The position numbers were made by a program, and so were the translations under genes. A DNA stretch of 64,000 nucleotides from Amycolatopsis tolypomycina (GTDB lineage: Bacteria; Actinomycetota; Actinomycetes; Mycobacteriales; Pseudonocardiaceae), in NCBI RefSeq assembly GCF_900105945.1, contig NZ_FNSO01000004.1, forward strand, positions 6,204,001-6,268,000, given 5' to 3'. The notes beneath the pieces are model-generated. The model had not been told where the DNA came from, searched no databases, and was given only the letters and a program-made list of their open reading frames with translations. Of this stretch, positions 11,018 to 18,964 are shown in pieces. Numbering within the stretch: the first letter of the stretch is position 1; the number at the start of each line of letters is the position of its first letter.

Positions 11018-11071
11018 TCAGCCGCCCGCCCGTGACGACGAGAGGGAGCACCCATTGCGTACAACGTTCAC
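11018..11071 (-). CDS. Leader peptide upstream of GNAT-IF-1 operon
   Basis: A 17-codon ORF encoding MNVVRNGCSLSSSRAGG, starting at GTG 11071 and preceded by the very strong ribosome binding site GAGGAGGTGAG. A possible -10 box TAGCTT lies at 11114-11109 on the same strand. It ends four bases before the hairpin that covers the GNAT start, the geometry of translational attenuators such as those of inducible antibiotic-resistance genes. No run of one amino acid is present, so the sensed signal cannot be read off; a single Cys and three consecutive Ser occur. Confidence 0.6.
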   Translation of the reverse strand: MNVVRNGCSLSSSRAGG

Positions 11072-11218
11072 GGGTCTCACCTCCTCGGGCCGGGTCACGG
11101 TCGGATGCAAGCTACCAGTCCCCGCGGGCCCCCGCCCACTCCTTTTCCGGCGCGCGCCGCGCAGACCGATCAGGAATCGAGAAGCGCCGGTCAGCGGCCC
11201 GGACCTAGCGTTACCGGC

Positions 11219-11842
11219 ATGACGAACATCGAAACCATCACCCTCGAAGTTGCCGACACCGCCGCCGCGGAGCGCTTCTACGCCGACGCCTTCGGGCTCA
11301 CCACCCAGCTGCGGTTCCGCGTCTCCGACGCGCCCAGCGACGGCTTCCGCGGGTACACCCTCTCCCTCACCGTGCCGCAGCCCGCCGACGTCGACTCCCT
11401 GATCGAGACCGCGCTCGCGGCCGGCGCCACGACGATCAAGCCGGCCACGAAGTCCATGTGGGGCTACGGCGGCACCGTCCGGGCGCCGGACGGGTCGATC
11501 TGGAAGCTCGCCACCTCCGCCAAGAAGAACACCGGCCCGGCGACCCGCACGATCGACGCCATCGTGCTGCTGCTGGGCGCCGCCGACGTGGCCGCCAGCA
11601 AGCGGTTCTACGTCGAGCACGGCCTGACCGTCGGCAAGAGCTTCGGCAAGATGTACGTCGAGTTCGAGGCGGGCGACGGCCCCGTCAAGCTCGCGCTGTA
11701 CCGCCGCAAGGCGCTCGCGAAGGACGCCGGTGTCGCCCCCGAGGGCAGCGGCTCGCACCGGATCGCGGTCGGCGGCGCGGCGGCGTTCACCGACCCGGAC
11801 GGCTTCGCCTGGGAAACCACGGCGTCCGCGAGCCTTTCCTGA
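11219..11842 (+). CDS. VOC-family (glyoxalase/bleomycin-resistance fold) protein
   Basis: A 207-residue protein made of two VOC modules: residues 1-100 (ITLEVADTAAAERFYADAFGL .. GTVRAPDGSIWKLAT) and 112-207 (IDAIVLLLGAADVAASKRFYVEHGL .. AFTDPDGFAWETTASA). Members are metal-dependent lyases, dioxygenases or ligand-sequestering proteins; the substrate here is unknown. The ATG at 11219 lacks a ribosome binding site but follows TAGCGT by seven bases, a leaderless promoter. It diverges from the leader-peptide operon, and the decayed fpg gene begins about 30 bp downstream. Confidence 0.85.
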   Translation: MTNIETITLEVADTAAAERFYADAFGLTTQLRFRVSDAPSDGFRGYTLSLTVPQPADVDSLIETALAAGATTIKPATKSMWGYGGTVRAPDGSIWKLATSAKKNTGPATRTIDAIVLLLGAADVAASKRFYVEHGLTVGKSFGKMYVEFEAGDGPVKLALYRRKALAKDAGVAPEGSGSHRIAVGGAAAFTDPDGFAWETTASASLS

Positions 11843-11872
11843 CCAGCGGCACGGCGGGCGGTTGACGGAAGC

Positions 11873-12519
11873 GCACCGGCGGGGCAAGACCCTCTGGTGC
11901 GCAACGGAAGACGGCGACCGACGGTCCGGTCCGCACCTCGGGATGGCCGGGCAGCTGCGGTTGGCGGGCGAGAGCGGGCCGCGGCGGTTCCGCGATCGGG
12001 TGGAGAAGCCCGAGTTCCGGTTCGGGATCACTTTCGCCGACGGCGAACAGCTGCGCCTGTTCGACACCCGGCGCCTGGCCCGGGTGCGGCTCGACCCGGA
12101 CCTCGACGCGCTCGGCCCCGACGCCGGGGAGATCTCGCGCCGCGACTTCGCCGAACGCGTCGGCCGCGGGCGGGCACCGCTGAAGGCGCGGCTGCTCGAC
12201 CAGTCGGTGGTGGCCGGGATCGGCAACCTGCCGGCCGACGAAACCCTGTGGCAGGCGGCGTTGTCCCGGCGCGGCCCGTGAATGAGCTGACCGACGCCGA
12301 CCTCGCGGGCCTGCACAAGGCGTTGCGCGCGGCGATCCGCTTCTTTCGGGGGGTTCCCGGTGGCGGAGCCCCGGATGTCTCCGCCACGGCGGCGTGCACA
12401 CGGGCGAGATCATCGGCCACCGCCGTCCCGGCGGCCACTGCCCGCGCTGCGGGGCGGATTTGCGCCACGGAACCGTCGGCGGCCGGTCGACCTGGTGGTG
12501 TGCGCAGGAACAGGCTTAG
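11873..12519 (+). pseudogene. Decayed formamidopyrimidine-DNA glycosylase (Fpg/Nei family)
   Basis: Homology to Fpg/Nei DNA repair glycosylases is spread over all three plus frames. Frame A gives RRGKTLWC..HLGMAGQLRL and LLDQSVVAGIGNLPADETLW up to about 12265. Frame B gives PVNELTDADLAGLHKALRAAIRFF to about 12345. Frame C gives GVHTGEIIGHRRPGGHCPRCG with the Cys zinc finger ending in WWCAQEQA and TAG at 12517. The N-terminal 50 residues, including catalytic Pro2 and Glu3, are absent. At least two frameshifts plus a 5' deletion make activity very unlikely. The window contains no intact copy. Confidence 0.8.
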
Positions 12520-12968
12520 CGCGGGCCGAGCCCGGTGCGGCCGTCGAGCAGCTCGCGCGCCACGTCCAGGTGGCCCGCGTGCCGCGCCGTCTCCTCGATG
12601 ACGTGCAGCACCACGCCGCGCAGATCGGTGATCTCGTCCGCGAGCGGGCCGGGATGCCTGCCCCGCGGCGGCGCGGACAACGGCGTCGCGGCGAAGATCT
12701 CGTCCGAGCGGCGGCACTGCGCGCGGTAGTAGGCGAAGACGGCTGCGGGAGTCCTGGACGCCGGCTCGCCGGAGTCCACCCGGCCGGTGACGACCTCCTG
12801 GAACCAGTGGCGTTCCGCGTCGCCGAGGTGCTCCACCATGCCCAGCGGGGTCCAGCCGGACGGGAAGACCGCCGTCGTCAGCGCTTCCTCGCCGAGGCCG
12901 TCGAGGATCGCCAGAACGCTCTCGCGCTGAGCCCGCAGGAACATCAGCAACGTGCTCTTCTCGGTCAC
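12516..12968 (-). CDS. DinB-family protein (DUF664-like)
   Basis: A 150-residue four-helix-bundle protein of the DinB/YfiT superfamily: TPLGMVEHLGDAERHWFQ provides the first metal-ligand His, and VVLHVIEETARHAGHLDVARELLDG provides the paired His residues. Related enzymes are mycothiol- or bacillithiol-dependent transferases; the function here is unproven. The GTG start at 12968 follows TAGGGT by eight bases. The 3' end overlaps the last four bases of the fpg remnant on the other strand. It diverges from the PIG-L deacetylase gene, another family tied to mycothiol chemistry. Confidence 0.85.
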   Translation of the reverse strand: MTEKSTLLMFLRAQRESVLAILDGLGEEALTTAVFPSGWTPLGMVEHLGDAERHWFQEVVTGRVDSGEPASRTPAAVFAYYRAQCRRSDEIFAATPLSAPPRGRHPGPLADEITDLRGVVLHVIEETARHAGHLDVARELLDGRTGLGPR

Positions 12969-13043
12969 GACCGCGGACCCTAGCGGGCGGGTGCGCACCC
13001 TCGCGGGCGGTTTTTGTCGGGGGTTGCCGGTACCGTCGCGGAC

Positions 13044-13838
13044 ATGGCAACCCTGGTCACCTTCCACGCCCACCCGGACGACGAGTGCCTCCGCACCGCG
13101 GGCGTCATGCGCAAAGCCGTCGAAGAGGGGCACCGGGTCGTGCTCGTCGTCGCCACCAAGGGCGAGGTCGGCGAGGTCCCCGACGGATTCCTCGCCGAGG
13201 GCGAGAAACTCGAGGACCGGCGCGTCCAGGAGTCGTACGCGGCCGCGGAGATCCTCGGCGTCGAACGCGTCGAGTTCCTCGGCTACCGCGACTCGGGCAT
13301 GATGGGCGAGCCGACGAACGACGACCCGTCGTGCTTCTGGCGCGCCGACGTCGAAAAGGCGGCGGAGCAGCTCGCGGCGATCCTGCGCGAGGAGTCGGCC
13401 GACGTGCTCACGGTGTATGACGACAACGGCGACTACGGCCACCCCGACCACATCCAGGTCCACCGCGTCGGCGTCCGGGCGGCAGAGCTGGCCGGCACGA
13501 AACGCGTCTTCCAGGCGACGTTCAACCGCGAGTTCATGCAGCGCGGCTTCGAGGCGGCGGTGGCGGACGGCACGATCCCCGAGGAGGCCGCCCCGAAGCC
13601 ACCGGAAAACGTGGAGTTCGGCAAGCCGGAGGCGGAGATCACCGCGGCGGTGGACGTGTCGAAGTACGCGTCGGTCAAGCGGGCGGCGATGCGCGCGCAC
13701 CCGAGCCAGATCAGCGAGGACATGTTCATGCTGGCCATGCCGGACGACGCGTTCACGTTCGCCTTCGGCACGGAGTGGTTCATCCGCGCGGGCCAGGGCC
13801 CGGGCATCACGGAAACGGACCTGATGGCCGGCCTCTGA
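13044..13838 (+). CDS. PIG-L family deacetylase (mycothiol amidase-like)
   Basis: A 264-residue zinc-dependent de-N-acetylase. AHPDDE near residue 9 supplies His/Asp metal ligands and catalytic Asp, and YGHPDHIQVH near residue 130 supplies the third ligand. The family includes mycothiol S-conjugate amidase (Mca) and MshB, and length and sequence style suit that group, but an exact substrate cannot be assigned. The ATG at 13044 is seven bases after TACCGT, consistent with a leaderless mRNA. It converges on RidA across the 21-bp-period repeat array. Confidence 0.85.
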   Translation: MATLVTFHAHPDDECLRTAGVMRKAVEEGHRVVLVVATKGEVGEVPDGFLAEGEKLEDRRVQESYAAAEILGVERVEFLGYRDSGMMGEPTNDDPSCFWRADVEKAAEQLAAILREESADVLTVYDDNGDYGHPDHIQVHRVGVRAAELAGTKRVFQATFNREFMQRGFEAAVADGTIPEEAAPKPPENVEFGKPEAEITAAVDVSKYASVKRAAMRAHPSQISEDMFMLAMPDDAFTFAFGTEWFIRAGQGPGITETDLMAGL

Positions 13839-13864
13839 CACCCGGCTCCGCCGTGTCGACCCGC

Positions 13865-14099
13865 CAATCACGCGAGCTGGCTCTCCAATCACGCGAGATC
13901 CGCCTTCAATCACGCGAGTCCCGGGCCCGATCACGCGAGTCCCGGGCTCAATCACGCCGACCGACCCTCCGGGTACGCAAGCCGACCACCCGGGTACGCG
14001 AACTCGCGGTCCCGGTACACGGCACGCGCGTGATTGGGGGCGTAACTCGCGTGATCGGAGGCGTAACTCGCGTGATTGGGGGCGTAACTCGCGTGATTG
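13865..14099. repeat. 21-bp-period array with inverted second half
   Basis: CAATCACGCGAG-type 12-mers begin at 13865, 13886, 13907, 13928 and 13949 (exactly 21 bp apart). Their reverse complement CTCGCGTGATTG-type recurs at 14025, 14046, 14067 and 14088, again 21 bp apart. The central 65 bp hold GGGTACGC-type repeats. The two halves could pair into a very large cruciform or RNA stem. It fills the gap between the convergent PIG-L and RidA genes; a related array lies at 44831-45007. Confidence 0.85.
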
Positions 14100-14114
14100 G
14101 AGGGTCGACACGGG

Positions 14115-14513
14115 TCAGGGCAGGGCGGCCGTCACGTCGAGCTCGACCAGCTGACCCGGGAAGCCCAGCTGGGCCACCCCCAGCAACGTGCTCGCCGACG
14201 TGAACGCCGGGCCGATCTCCGACGCCGTCAGCCGGTCCCACACCGCCGAGAGGGTCGCGCGGTCGTCGGTCACCACGTAGATCACCGTGCGGACCACGTC
14301 GGACGGTGTGGCCGCGGCGAACTCCAGGGCCGCCGCCGTGTTGGTGACGACCTGGTCCGTCTGGGCGAGGACGTCGCCCGCCGCCAGCGCGCCGTCCGGT
14401 GTCAGGGGGCACTGGCCTGCCAGGTACACCGTGCGGCTCCGGGAGGTCGTCGTCACGTGGTGGTAGCCCGGCGGGGTGTGCAGCCCGGGCGGGTTCTGCC
14501 GTTCAATGGTCAC
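14115..14513 (-). CDS. RidA/YjgF-family protein
   Basis: A 132-residue protein of the Rid family: YHHVTTTSRSRTVYLAGQCPLTPDG, VVTNTAAALEFAAATPSDVVRTVIYV and ASTLLGVAQLGFPGQLVELDVTAAL. Canonical RidA hydrolyses reactive enamine/imine intermediates; the Arg that binds carboxylates is plausibly in DDVVRTVIYV, but the subfamily cannot be decided by eye. The start is taken at GTG 14513; ribosome binding is weak. It diverges from mtnA with a 48-bp gap. Confidence 0.85.
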   Translation of the reverse strand: MTIERQNPPGLHTPPGYHHVTTTSRSRTVYLAGQCPLTPDGALAAGDVLAQTDQVVTNTAAALEFAAATPSDVVRTVIYVVTDDRATLSAVWDRLTASEIGPAFTSASTLLGVAQLGFPGQLVELDVTAALP

Positions 14514-14561
14514 GGCCCCATCTTCACCGGCCCGGCAAGCGGAAATCCTCAGGAGGGCACC

Positions 14562-15545
14562 GTGCACAGGACCATCGACTGGGTCGACGGCGCGGTCGTC
14601 GTCATCGACCAGACCGCGCTGCCCGCCGAGTTCCGGCTGCTCGAGCTCCGGACCGTCGGCGAGCTGGTCGACGCCGTCCGGCGGCTCGCCGTCCGGGGTG
14701 CGCCCGCGCTCGGCGCCGCCGGGGCGCTCGGTGTCGCCCTGTCGGCCCACCAGGGCGGTGACGTCCGGAAGGACGCCGAGCTCCTCGCCACCGCCCGGCC
14801 CACCGCCGTCAACCTCGCCTGGGGCGTCGAGCGGGCACTGGCCAAACTCGACCAGGGCAAGGACGCCGTGCTCGCCGAAGCGCTGGCCCTGCTCGCCGAG
14901 GACGAAGAACTCAACAAGACCGCTTCCCGGCACGCCGCCGAGATCGTGCTGGCCGAGTGCCCGCGCCGCCCGCTGCGGCTGCTCAGCCACTGCAACGCCG
15001 GCCGGCTGGCGACCGTCGGCTGGGGCAGCGCCCTCGGCGTCGTCTGGCACCTGCACGAACGCGGCCTCGTCGAAGAGGTGCTCGTCGACGAGACGCGGCC
15101 GCTGCTGCAGGGCGCCCGGCTGACGGCGTGGGAGCTCGCGCAGGCGAACGTCCCCTACCGCGTCCAGCCCGACAGCGCGGCCGCCGCCGCGATGGCGCGC
15201 GGCATGGTCGACTGCGTGCTCGTCGGCGCCGACCGGATCGCCGCGAACGGCGACGTCGCCAACAAGATCGGCACCTACGGCCTCGCCATCGCCGCGAAGC
15301 ACCACGGCGTGCCGTTCGTCGTGGTCGCTCCCTCGTCCACTGTGGACAACAGGGTCGCCGACGGCGCGGGCGTCACCATCGAGGAACGCGACGCCGGCGA
15401 ACTCACCGAACACACGCCGGAAGGCGCGCGGGCCTTCAACCCCGCCTTCGACGTCACCCCGTTCGCCCTGATCACGGCCGTGGTCACCGAAGAGGGCATC
15501 TTCAGGGGCGCGGCCCGATCTCCCGGCCACCGTCGGTCACCGTGA
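14562..15545 (+). CDS. mtnA: S-methyl-5-thioribose-1-phosphate isomerase
   Basis: A 327-residue isomerase of the methionine salvage pathway, converting methylthioribose-1-phosphate to methylthioribulose-1-phosphate. Family signatures present: IDQTALPAEFR, VRGAPALGAAGALGVAL, SHCNAGRLATVGWG (catalytic Cys) and GADRIAANGDVANKIGT (catalytic Asp). GTG 14562 is preceded by AGGAGG at ideal spacing. Its 3' end overlaps the convergent ferredoxin gene by 44 bp. No other methionine-salvage gene lies in the window. Confidence 0.93.
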   Translation: MHRTIDWVDGAVVVIDQTALPAEFRLLELRTVGELVDAVRRLAVRGAPALGAAGALGVALSAHQGGDVRKDAELLATARPTAVNLAWGVERALAKLDQGKDAVLAEALALLAEDEELNKTASRHAAEIVLAECPRRPLRLLSHCNAGRLATVGWGSALGVVWHLHERGLVEEVLVDETRPLLQGARLTAWELAQANVPYRVQPDSAAAAAMARGMVDCVLVGADRIAANGDVANKIGTYGLAIAAKHHGVPFVVVAPSSTVDNRVADGAGVTIEERDAGELTEHTPEGARAFNPAFDVTPFALITAVVTEEGIFRGAARSPGHRRSP

Positions 15546-15717
15546 TCGCCATCGCCGGGCAGGAGTCCGCCGCGTCGAGCACCGTTTCGTCGGCGTCGAC
15601 CGACGGCGTCAGCGTGTGCGCCACCGCGCCGTCGAGGGCGAACACCTCCGGCACCAGCGCGGCGCACATGCCCGAGCCGATGCAGGTGTGCTCGTCGATC
15701 TCCACGTCCCAGCTCAT
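15502..15717 (-). CDS. Small [3Fe-4S]-type ferredoxin, partner of adjacent P450
   Basis: A 71-residue ferredoxin with Cys spacing HTCIGSGMCAALVPEVF plus a distal DSCPAMAI, that is, three Cys for a 3Fe-4S cluster as in actinomycete P450 redox partners. It follows the P450 directly: an ATG at 15726 and a GTG at 15723 overlap the P450 stop, while ATG 15717 gives the normal-length N-terminus and is used here. It probably delivers electrons from a reductase encoded elsewhere. Confidence 0.88.
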   Translation of the reverse strand: MSWDVEIDEHTCIGSGMCAALVPEVFALDGAVAHTLTPSVDADETVLDAADSCPAMAITVTDGGREIGPRP

Positions 15718-15719
15718 GG

Positions 15720-16898
15720 TCACCATCCGATCGGCATCGACCGCGGTCCGCGGACGATCATCTGTGTCTTCCACACGATATCGCCGGCCAGGTGCAGCCC
15801 CGGCAGCTCGGTGACCAGCGCGCGCAGCGCCTCCTGCAGCTCCAGCCGGGCCAGCGGCGCGCCGAGGCAGTGGTGGACGCCGTGCCCGAAGCCCAGGTGG
15901 TGGGTGTCCCCGCGGTCGAACCGCAGCTTGTCGGCGTCGCCGAACTGCAGGCCGTCGCGGTTGGCCGCGCCGACCGCCACCAGCACCGGCTCGCCCGCCC
16001 GCACCAGCACGTCGCCGACCTGGACGTCTTCGGTCGCGTACCGCGGGAACGCGGCACCGGCGCCCAGCGGCACGAACCGCATCAGCTCCTCGACCGCGGC
16101 CGGCACCAGGTCCGGGTCGGCGCACAGCCGCTCCCAGTGCTCGTGCTGGTCCAGCAGCGCGTAGACGAAGTTCGGGATCTGGCTCGCGGTCGTCTCGTGC
16201 CCGGCGACGAGGATGCCGACGCACAGGTCGACCAGCTCCAGCTCGGTCAGCCTGTCCCGGACGTCGCGGGCTTCGATGAGCGCCGTCATCAGGTCGTCCC
16301 GCGGCTGCGCCCGGTGTTCGGCGATCAGGCCGCGCATGTAGTCCCGCAGCTCTTCGCGGTTGCGCTCGAACTCCGCCATCGTCAGCCCGCTGGTCGACAG
16401 CGCCGCGTCGCTCCACACGCGGAACTTCGGCCGGTCGGCGACCGGGACGCCGAGCAGCTCGCAGATCACCGCGACCGGGATCGGCAACGCGTAGGCGTCG
16501 ACGAGGTCGGCGGGCGGGCCGGCCGCCTTCAGGTCCGCGATCAGGCCCGCGGCCAGCGCGGCGACGCGCGGCCGCAGCTGCTCGACGCGGCGCACGGTGA
16601 ACGCCTTCGCGACCAGCGTCCGCAGCCGCGTGTGGTCGGGCGGGTCCATCTGCAGGATGCCGCCGTCCTGGACCACGGGCACGCTGCGGGGCGCGTCCTT
16701 CTCCTTCTCCATCGCCCGCGAGAACCGGCGGTCGCCGAGCACCAGCCGGGCGTCGGCGTAGCGGGCGGCCAGCCAGGCCGGCTCCCCGTAGGGCAGCTTC
16801 ACCCGGATCATGCCCTCGGCATCCCGGGCGGCGGCATAGGCCTCGTTGAGGTCCAGCCCGGCCTCTTCGTTGAAGGGGTAGGCGTGCGTGGTGGTCAT
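15720..16898 (-). CDS. Cytochrome P450 (class I, actinomycete type)
   Basis: A 392-residue soluble P450 monooxygenase with AGHETTAS in the I helix (residues 232-239), E271-x-x-R274 in the K helix, and the heme loop GFGHGVHHCLG with thiolate Cys344. It resembles secondary-metabolism or xenobiotic P450s (CYP105/CYP107 style), but substrate cannot be inferred. ATG 16898 was chosen; its promoter -10 TAGCGT (16947-16942) abuts the perfect 22-bp palindrome, so the gene is probably repressed by a TetR- or PadR-type protein. The ferredoxin gene overlaps its stop. It diverges from the PadR-P450-ferredoxin operon. Confidence 0.93.
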   Translation of the reverse strand: MTTTHAYPFNEEAGLDLNEAYAAARDAEGMIRVKLPYGEPAWLAARYADARLVLGDRRFSRAMEKEKDAPRSVPVVQDGGILQMDPPDHTRLRTLVAKAFTVRRVEQLRPRVAALAAGLIADLKAAGPPADLVDAYALPIPVAVICELLGVPVADRPKFRVWSDAALSTSGLTMAEFERNREELRDYMRGLIAEHRAQPRDDLMTALIEARDVRDRLTELELVDLCVGILVAGHETTASQIPNFVYALLDQHEHWERLCADPDLVPAAVEELMRFVPLGAGAAFPRYATEDVQVGDVLVRAGEPVLVAVGAANRDGLQFGDADKLRFDRGDTHHLGFGHGVHHCLGAPLARLELQEALRALVTELPGLHLAGDIVWKTQMIVRGPRSMPIGW

Positions 16899-16921
16899 GC
16901 GGAAGAACCCCCTGTGCGCCG

Positions 16922-16943
16922 GTTGTAAGCAGCTGCTTACAAC
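16922..16943. promoter_or_regulatory. Perfect 22-bp palindrome, operator of the leftward P450
   Basis: Half-site GTTGTAAGCAG followed directly by its exact complement, ending at the -10 box TAGCGT of the leftward P450 and 24 bp from its start codon. Repressor binding here would block initiation. The TetR (18965) and PadR (17017) genes are the nearest candidates for the binding protein. Confidence 0.7.
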
Positions 16944-16998
16944 GCTACACAGTTTCTTCCCGACTGTCACGATCCGCCATTGCCCCGTCACCGAACCT

Positions 16999-17015
16999 TA
17001 GGTTACGGTGACCTA
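16999..17015. promoter_or_regulatory. Palindrome at the PadR promoter
   Basis: TAGGTTAC and GTGACCTA flank a central G, ending one base before the PadR GTG start. The size and position suit PadR autorepression. The sequence differs from the 22-bp palindrome 60 bp away, so two different regulators may act in this divergent region. Confidence 0.5.
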
Positions 17016-17016
17016 G

Positions 17017-17526
17017 GTGTGGATCGAGATCCTTCTGCTGTCCAAGCTGGCCGTCGAGCCGATGCACGGCTACGAACTGCGCAAGGCGGTGGAGTCCTCG
17101 ACGGGCCACACCCTGTCGAACAACTCGCTCTACCCGACCCTGCGGCGCTTCGTCGACGCGGGCGCGGTGAGCCGCAGCGCCGAGGAGCAGGCGGCCAAAC
17201 CGCCGCGGCACGTCTACACGATCACCGAAGTCGGGCGGGAACTGCTGCACGACATGCTCGCGGACTTCCCGGCCGACCTGGCGCTCAACGAGCCCGAGTT
17301 CCTCGCCCGCGTCGGCAACTTCGCCTGGCTGCGCCCGGAAGAACGAGCGAAGGTGCTCGGCACCCGAAGAACGGCGCTCGTCGCCGAGCGGGAACGGCTC
17401 ACCGGGCTCGCGGCCGGCCAGGCCGATCCCTGGAGCCGCGCCGCGCTGCACCACGTGCTCGGGAAGTTCGACGCCGAACTCCGCTGGCTCGCCGACCTCA
17501 CCACCGATCCGAGGGAAACCGCATGA
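17017..17526 (+). CDS. PadR-family transcriptional regulator
   Basis: A 169-residue regulator: winged helix at residues 1-85 ([22 protein letters not shown] .. [17 protein letters not shown] .. [14 protein letters not shown]) and a C-terminal helical dimerisation domain rich in Arg/Glu. PadR proteins typically repress and are released by small aromatic or drug-like ligands. It is the first gene of an operon: its stop overlaps the P450 ATG (ATGA). The start at GTG 17017 immediately follows the TAGGT..ACCTA palindrome, so autoregulation is likely. Confidence 0.9.
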   Translation: MWIEILLLSKLAVEPMHGYELRKAVESSTGHTLSNNSLYPTLRRFVDAGAVSRSAEEQAAKPPRHVYTITEVGRELLHDMLADFPADLALNEPEFLARVGNFAWLRPEERAKVLGTRRTALVAERERLTGLAAGQADPWSRAALHHVLGKFDAELRWLADLTTDPRETA

Positions 17527-18728
17527 CCACCACCGAAGAGACGCCCCGCCTGCCCTTCACCCGCGCGGACGCGCTCGCCATCGCCCCGGACTACGAGGTG
17601 CTTCGCCGGCAGGCGCCGGTGACCCGCGTGCTCACCCCGGCCGGCGACCCGGCCTGGCTGGTGACGACCTACGAGGAGGCCAAGGAGGTCTTCCGCGACC
17701 GCCGCTTCGGCCGGTCGCACCCGGCGCCCGAACAGGCGTCGCGGATCTCCCACGCCGCGATCCAGAACGGCCCCAGCGGGGACTTCGACACCGAAGAGCG
17801 CGACCACAAGCGGATGCGCCGGATGCTGGCGCCCGCGTTCTCCGCGCCCCGCATGCGCGCCCTCGGCGACCACATCGCGGAACTCACCGACCGCTGTCTC
17901 GACGACATGGAGGCCGCCCGCGGGGACGGCCCCGTCGACCTGACCGACTTCCTCGCGTTCCCCTTGCCGGTGCTGGTGATCTGCGAGCTGCTCGGCGTCC
18001 CGTACGCCGACCGCGAGCACTTCCGCGGCCTGTCCGAGCGGATCGCGGTGATGGACGGCGGCGAGGACGCCCAGGCGGCCATGGCGGAGTTCATGGCGTA
18101 CATGACGAAGCTGGCCGACGCCAAGCGCGCCGACCCGCAGCCCGACGTCATCTCCGACATGGTCGCGTTCCAGGCCGAAGACCCGTCCTTCACCGACGAG
18201 GACCTCGCGCGGATGGGCGCGGGGCTGCTGTTCGCCGGCCACGAGACGACGTCGACGCGCATCGCGATGGGCACGCTGTTCCTGCTCTCCGACACCGCCC
18301 GCCGCGACCGCTTCGCCGCCGACCCCGAAGGCGAGGTCAACCAGACCGTCGAGGAGATCCTGCGGCTGACCGCGACCAGCGGCACCGGCCTGCTGCGGTA
18401 CGCGCACGAGGACGTCGAGATCGCCGGGACGCGGATCATGCGCGGCGACGCCGTGCTGATCGCCGTCGACTCGGCCAACCGGGACGACTCGGTGTTCGCC
18501 GACCCGGACGGGTTCGACCCGGACCGGACGCCGAACGTGCACCTGGCCTTCGGCACCGGCGCCCACGTCTGCATCGGCGCCAACCTCGCCCGCACCGAGC
18601 TGCGGACGGTGTTCCCGAAGCTGTTCCGCCGCTTCCCCGGCCTGCGCCTGGCCGTCGGGATCGGCGAGATCCCGGTGCGCAAGAACCGCGTGGCCGGCGG
18701 CGTCGAGCGCGTTCCGGTGGAGTGGTGA
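17523..18728 (+). CDS. Cytochrome P450 in PadR operon
   Basis: A 401-residue class I P450: I-helix AGHETTST at 238-245, E278-x-x-R281, heme loop [11 protein letters not shown] with Cys350, plus the conserved meander DPDGFDPDR. It is clearly a different gene from the P450 at 15720-16898, sharing only family-level motifs. Translation is coupled to PadR at its start and to the ferredoxin at its end (GTGA). The operon layout PadR-P450-ferredoxin suggests ligand-induced oxidation of a small molecule. Confidence 0.93.
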   Translation: MTTTEETPRLPFTRADALAIAPDYEVLRRQAPVTRVLTPAGDPAWLVTTYEEAKEVFRDRRFGRSHPAPEQASRISHAAIQNGPSGDFDTEERDHKRMRRMLAPAFSAPRMRALGDHIAELTDRCLDDMEAARGDGPVDLTDFLAFPLPVLVICELLGVPYADREHFRGLSERIAVMDGGEDAQAAMAEFMAYMTKLADAKRADPQPDVISDMVAFQAEDPSFTDEDLARMGAGLLFAGHETTSTRIAMGTLFLLSDTARRDRFAADPEGEVNQTVEEILRLTATSGTGLLRYAHEDVEIAGTRIMRGDAVLIAVDSANRDDSVFADPDGFDPDRTPNVHLAFGTGAHVCIGANLARTELRTVFPKLFRRFPGLRLAVGIGEIPVRKNRVAGGVERVPVEW

Positions 18729-18928
18729 GCGTGAAGATCACCGTCGACACGGGAACCTGCGTCTCGTCCGGCCAGTGCGTGCTGCTCGCGCCGGAGACGT
18801 TCGACCAGAACGAGGACGACGGCACGGTCGTCCTGCTCACCGAAGAGCCTGCCGCGGCCGAGGAGGACGCCGTCCGGCAGGCCGAGCTGACCTGCCCGGC
18901 CGCCGCGATCCGCCTTTCCGGCACGTGA
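18725..18928 (+). CDS. [3Fe-4S]-type ferredoxin of the second P450 pair
   Basis: A 67-residue ferredoxin with [19 protein letters not shown] and a distal [12 protein letters not shown]: three Cys consistent with a 3Fe-4S cluster. GTG at 18725 overlaps the P450 TGA, giving tight coupling. It is acidic in the middle ([15 protein letters not shown]), as expected for docking to a P450. No ferredoxin reductase is encoded nearby. Confidence 0.9.
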   Translation: MSVKITVDTGTCVSSGQCVLLAPETFDQNEDDGTVVLLTEEPAAAEEDAVRQAELTCPAAAIRLSGT

Positions 18929-18964
18929 GCGGCCGCGGTCCGGCCCGGCGGTTAACCTTCACCG

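Noticed and set aside
13865..14099. CRISPR-like array
   Set aside because: Spacing is 21 bp between unit starts with only about 9 bp between 12-mers, the orientation reverses halfway, and no cas gene is present.
15502..16416. Fusion of a 300-residue protein ending in the ferredoxin
   Set aside because: Upstream part is antisense-like frame within the P450 gene; only the last 71 codons carry ferredoxin features.
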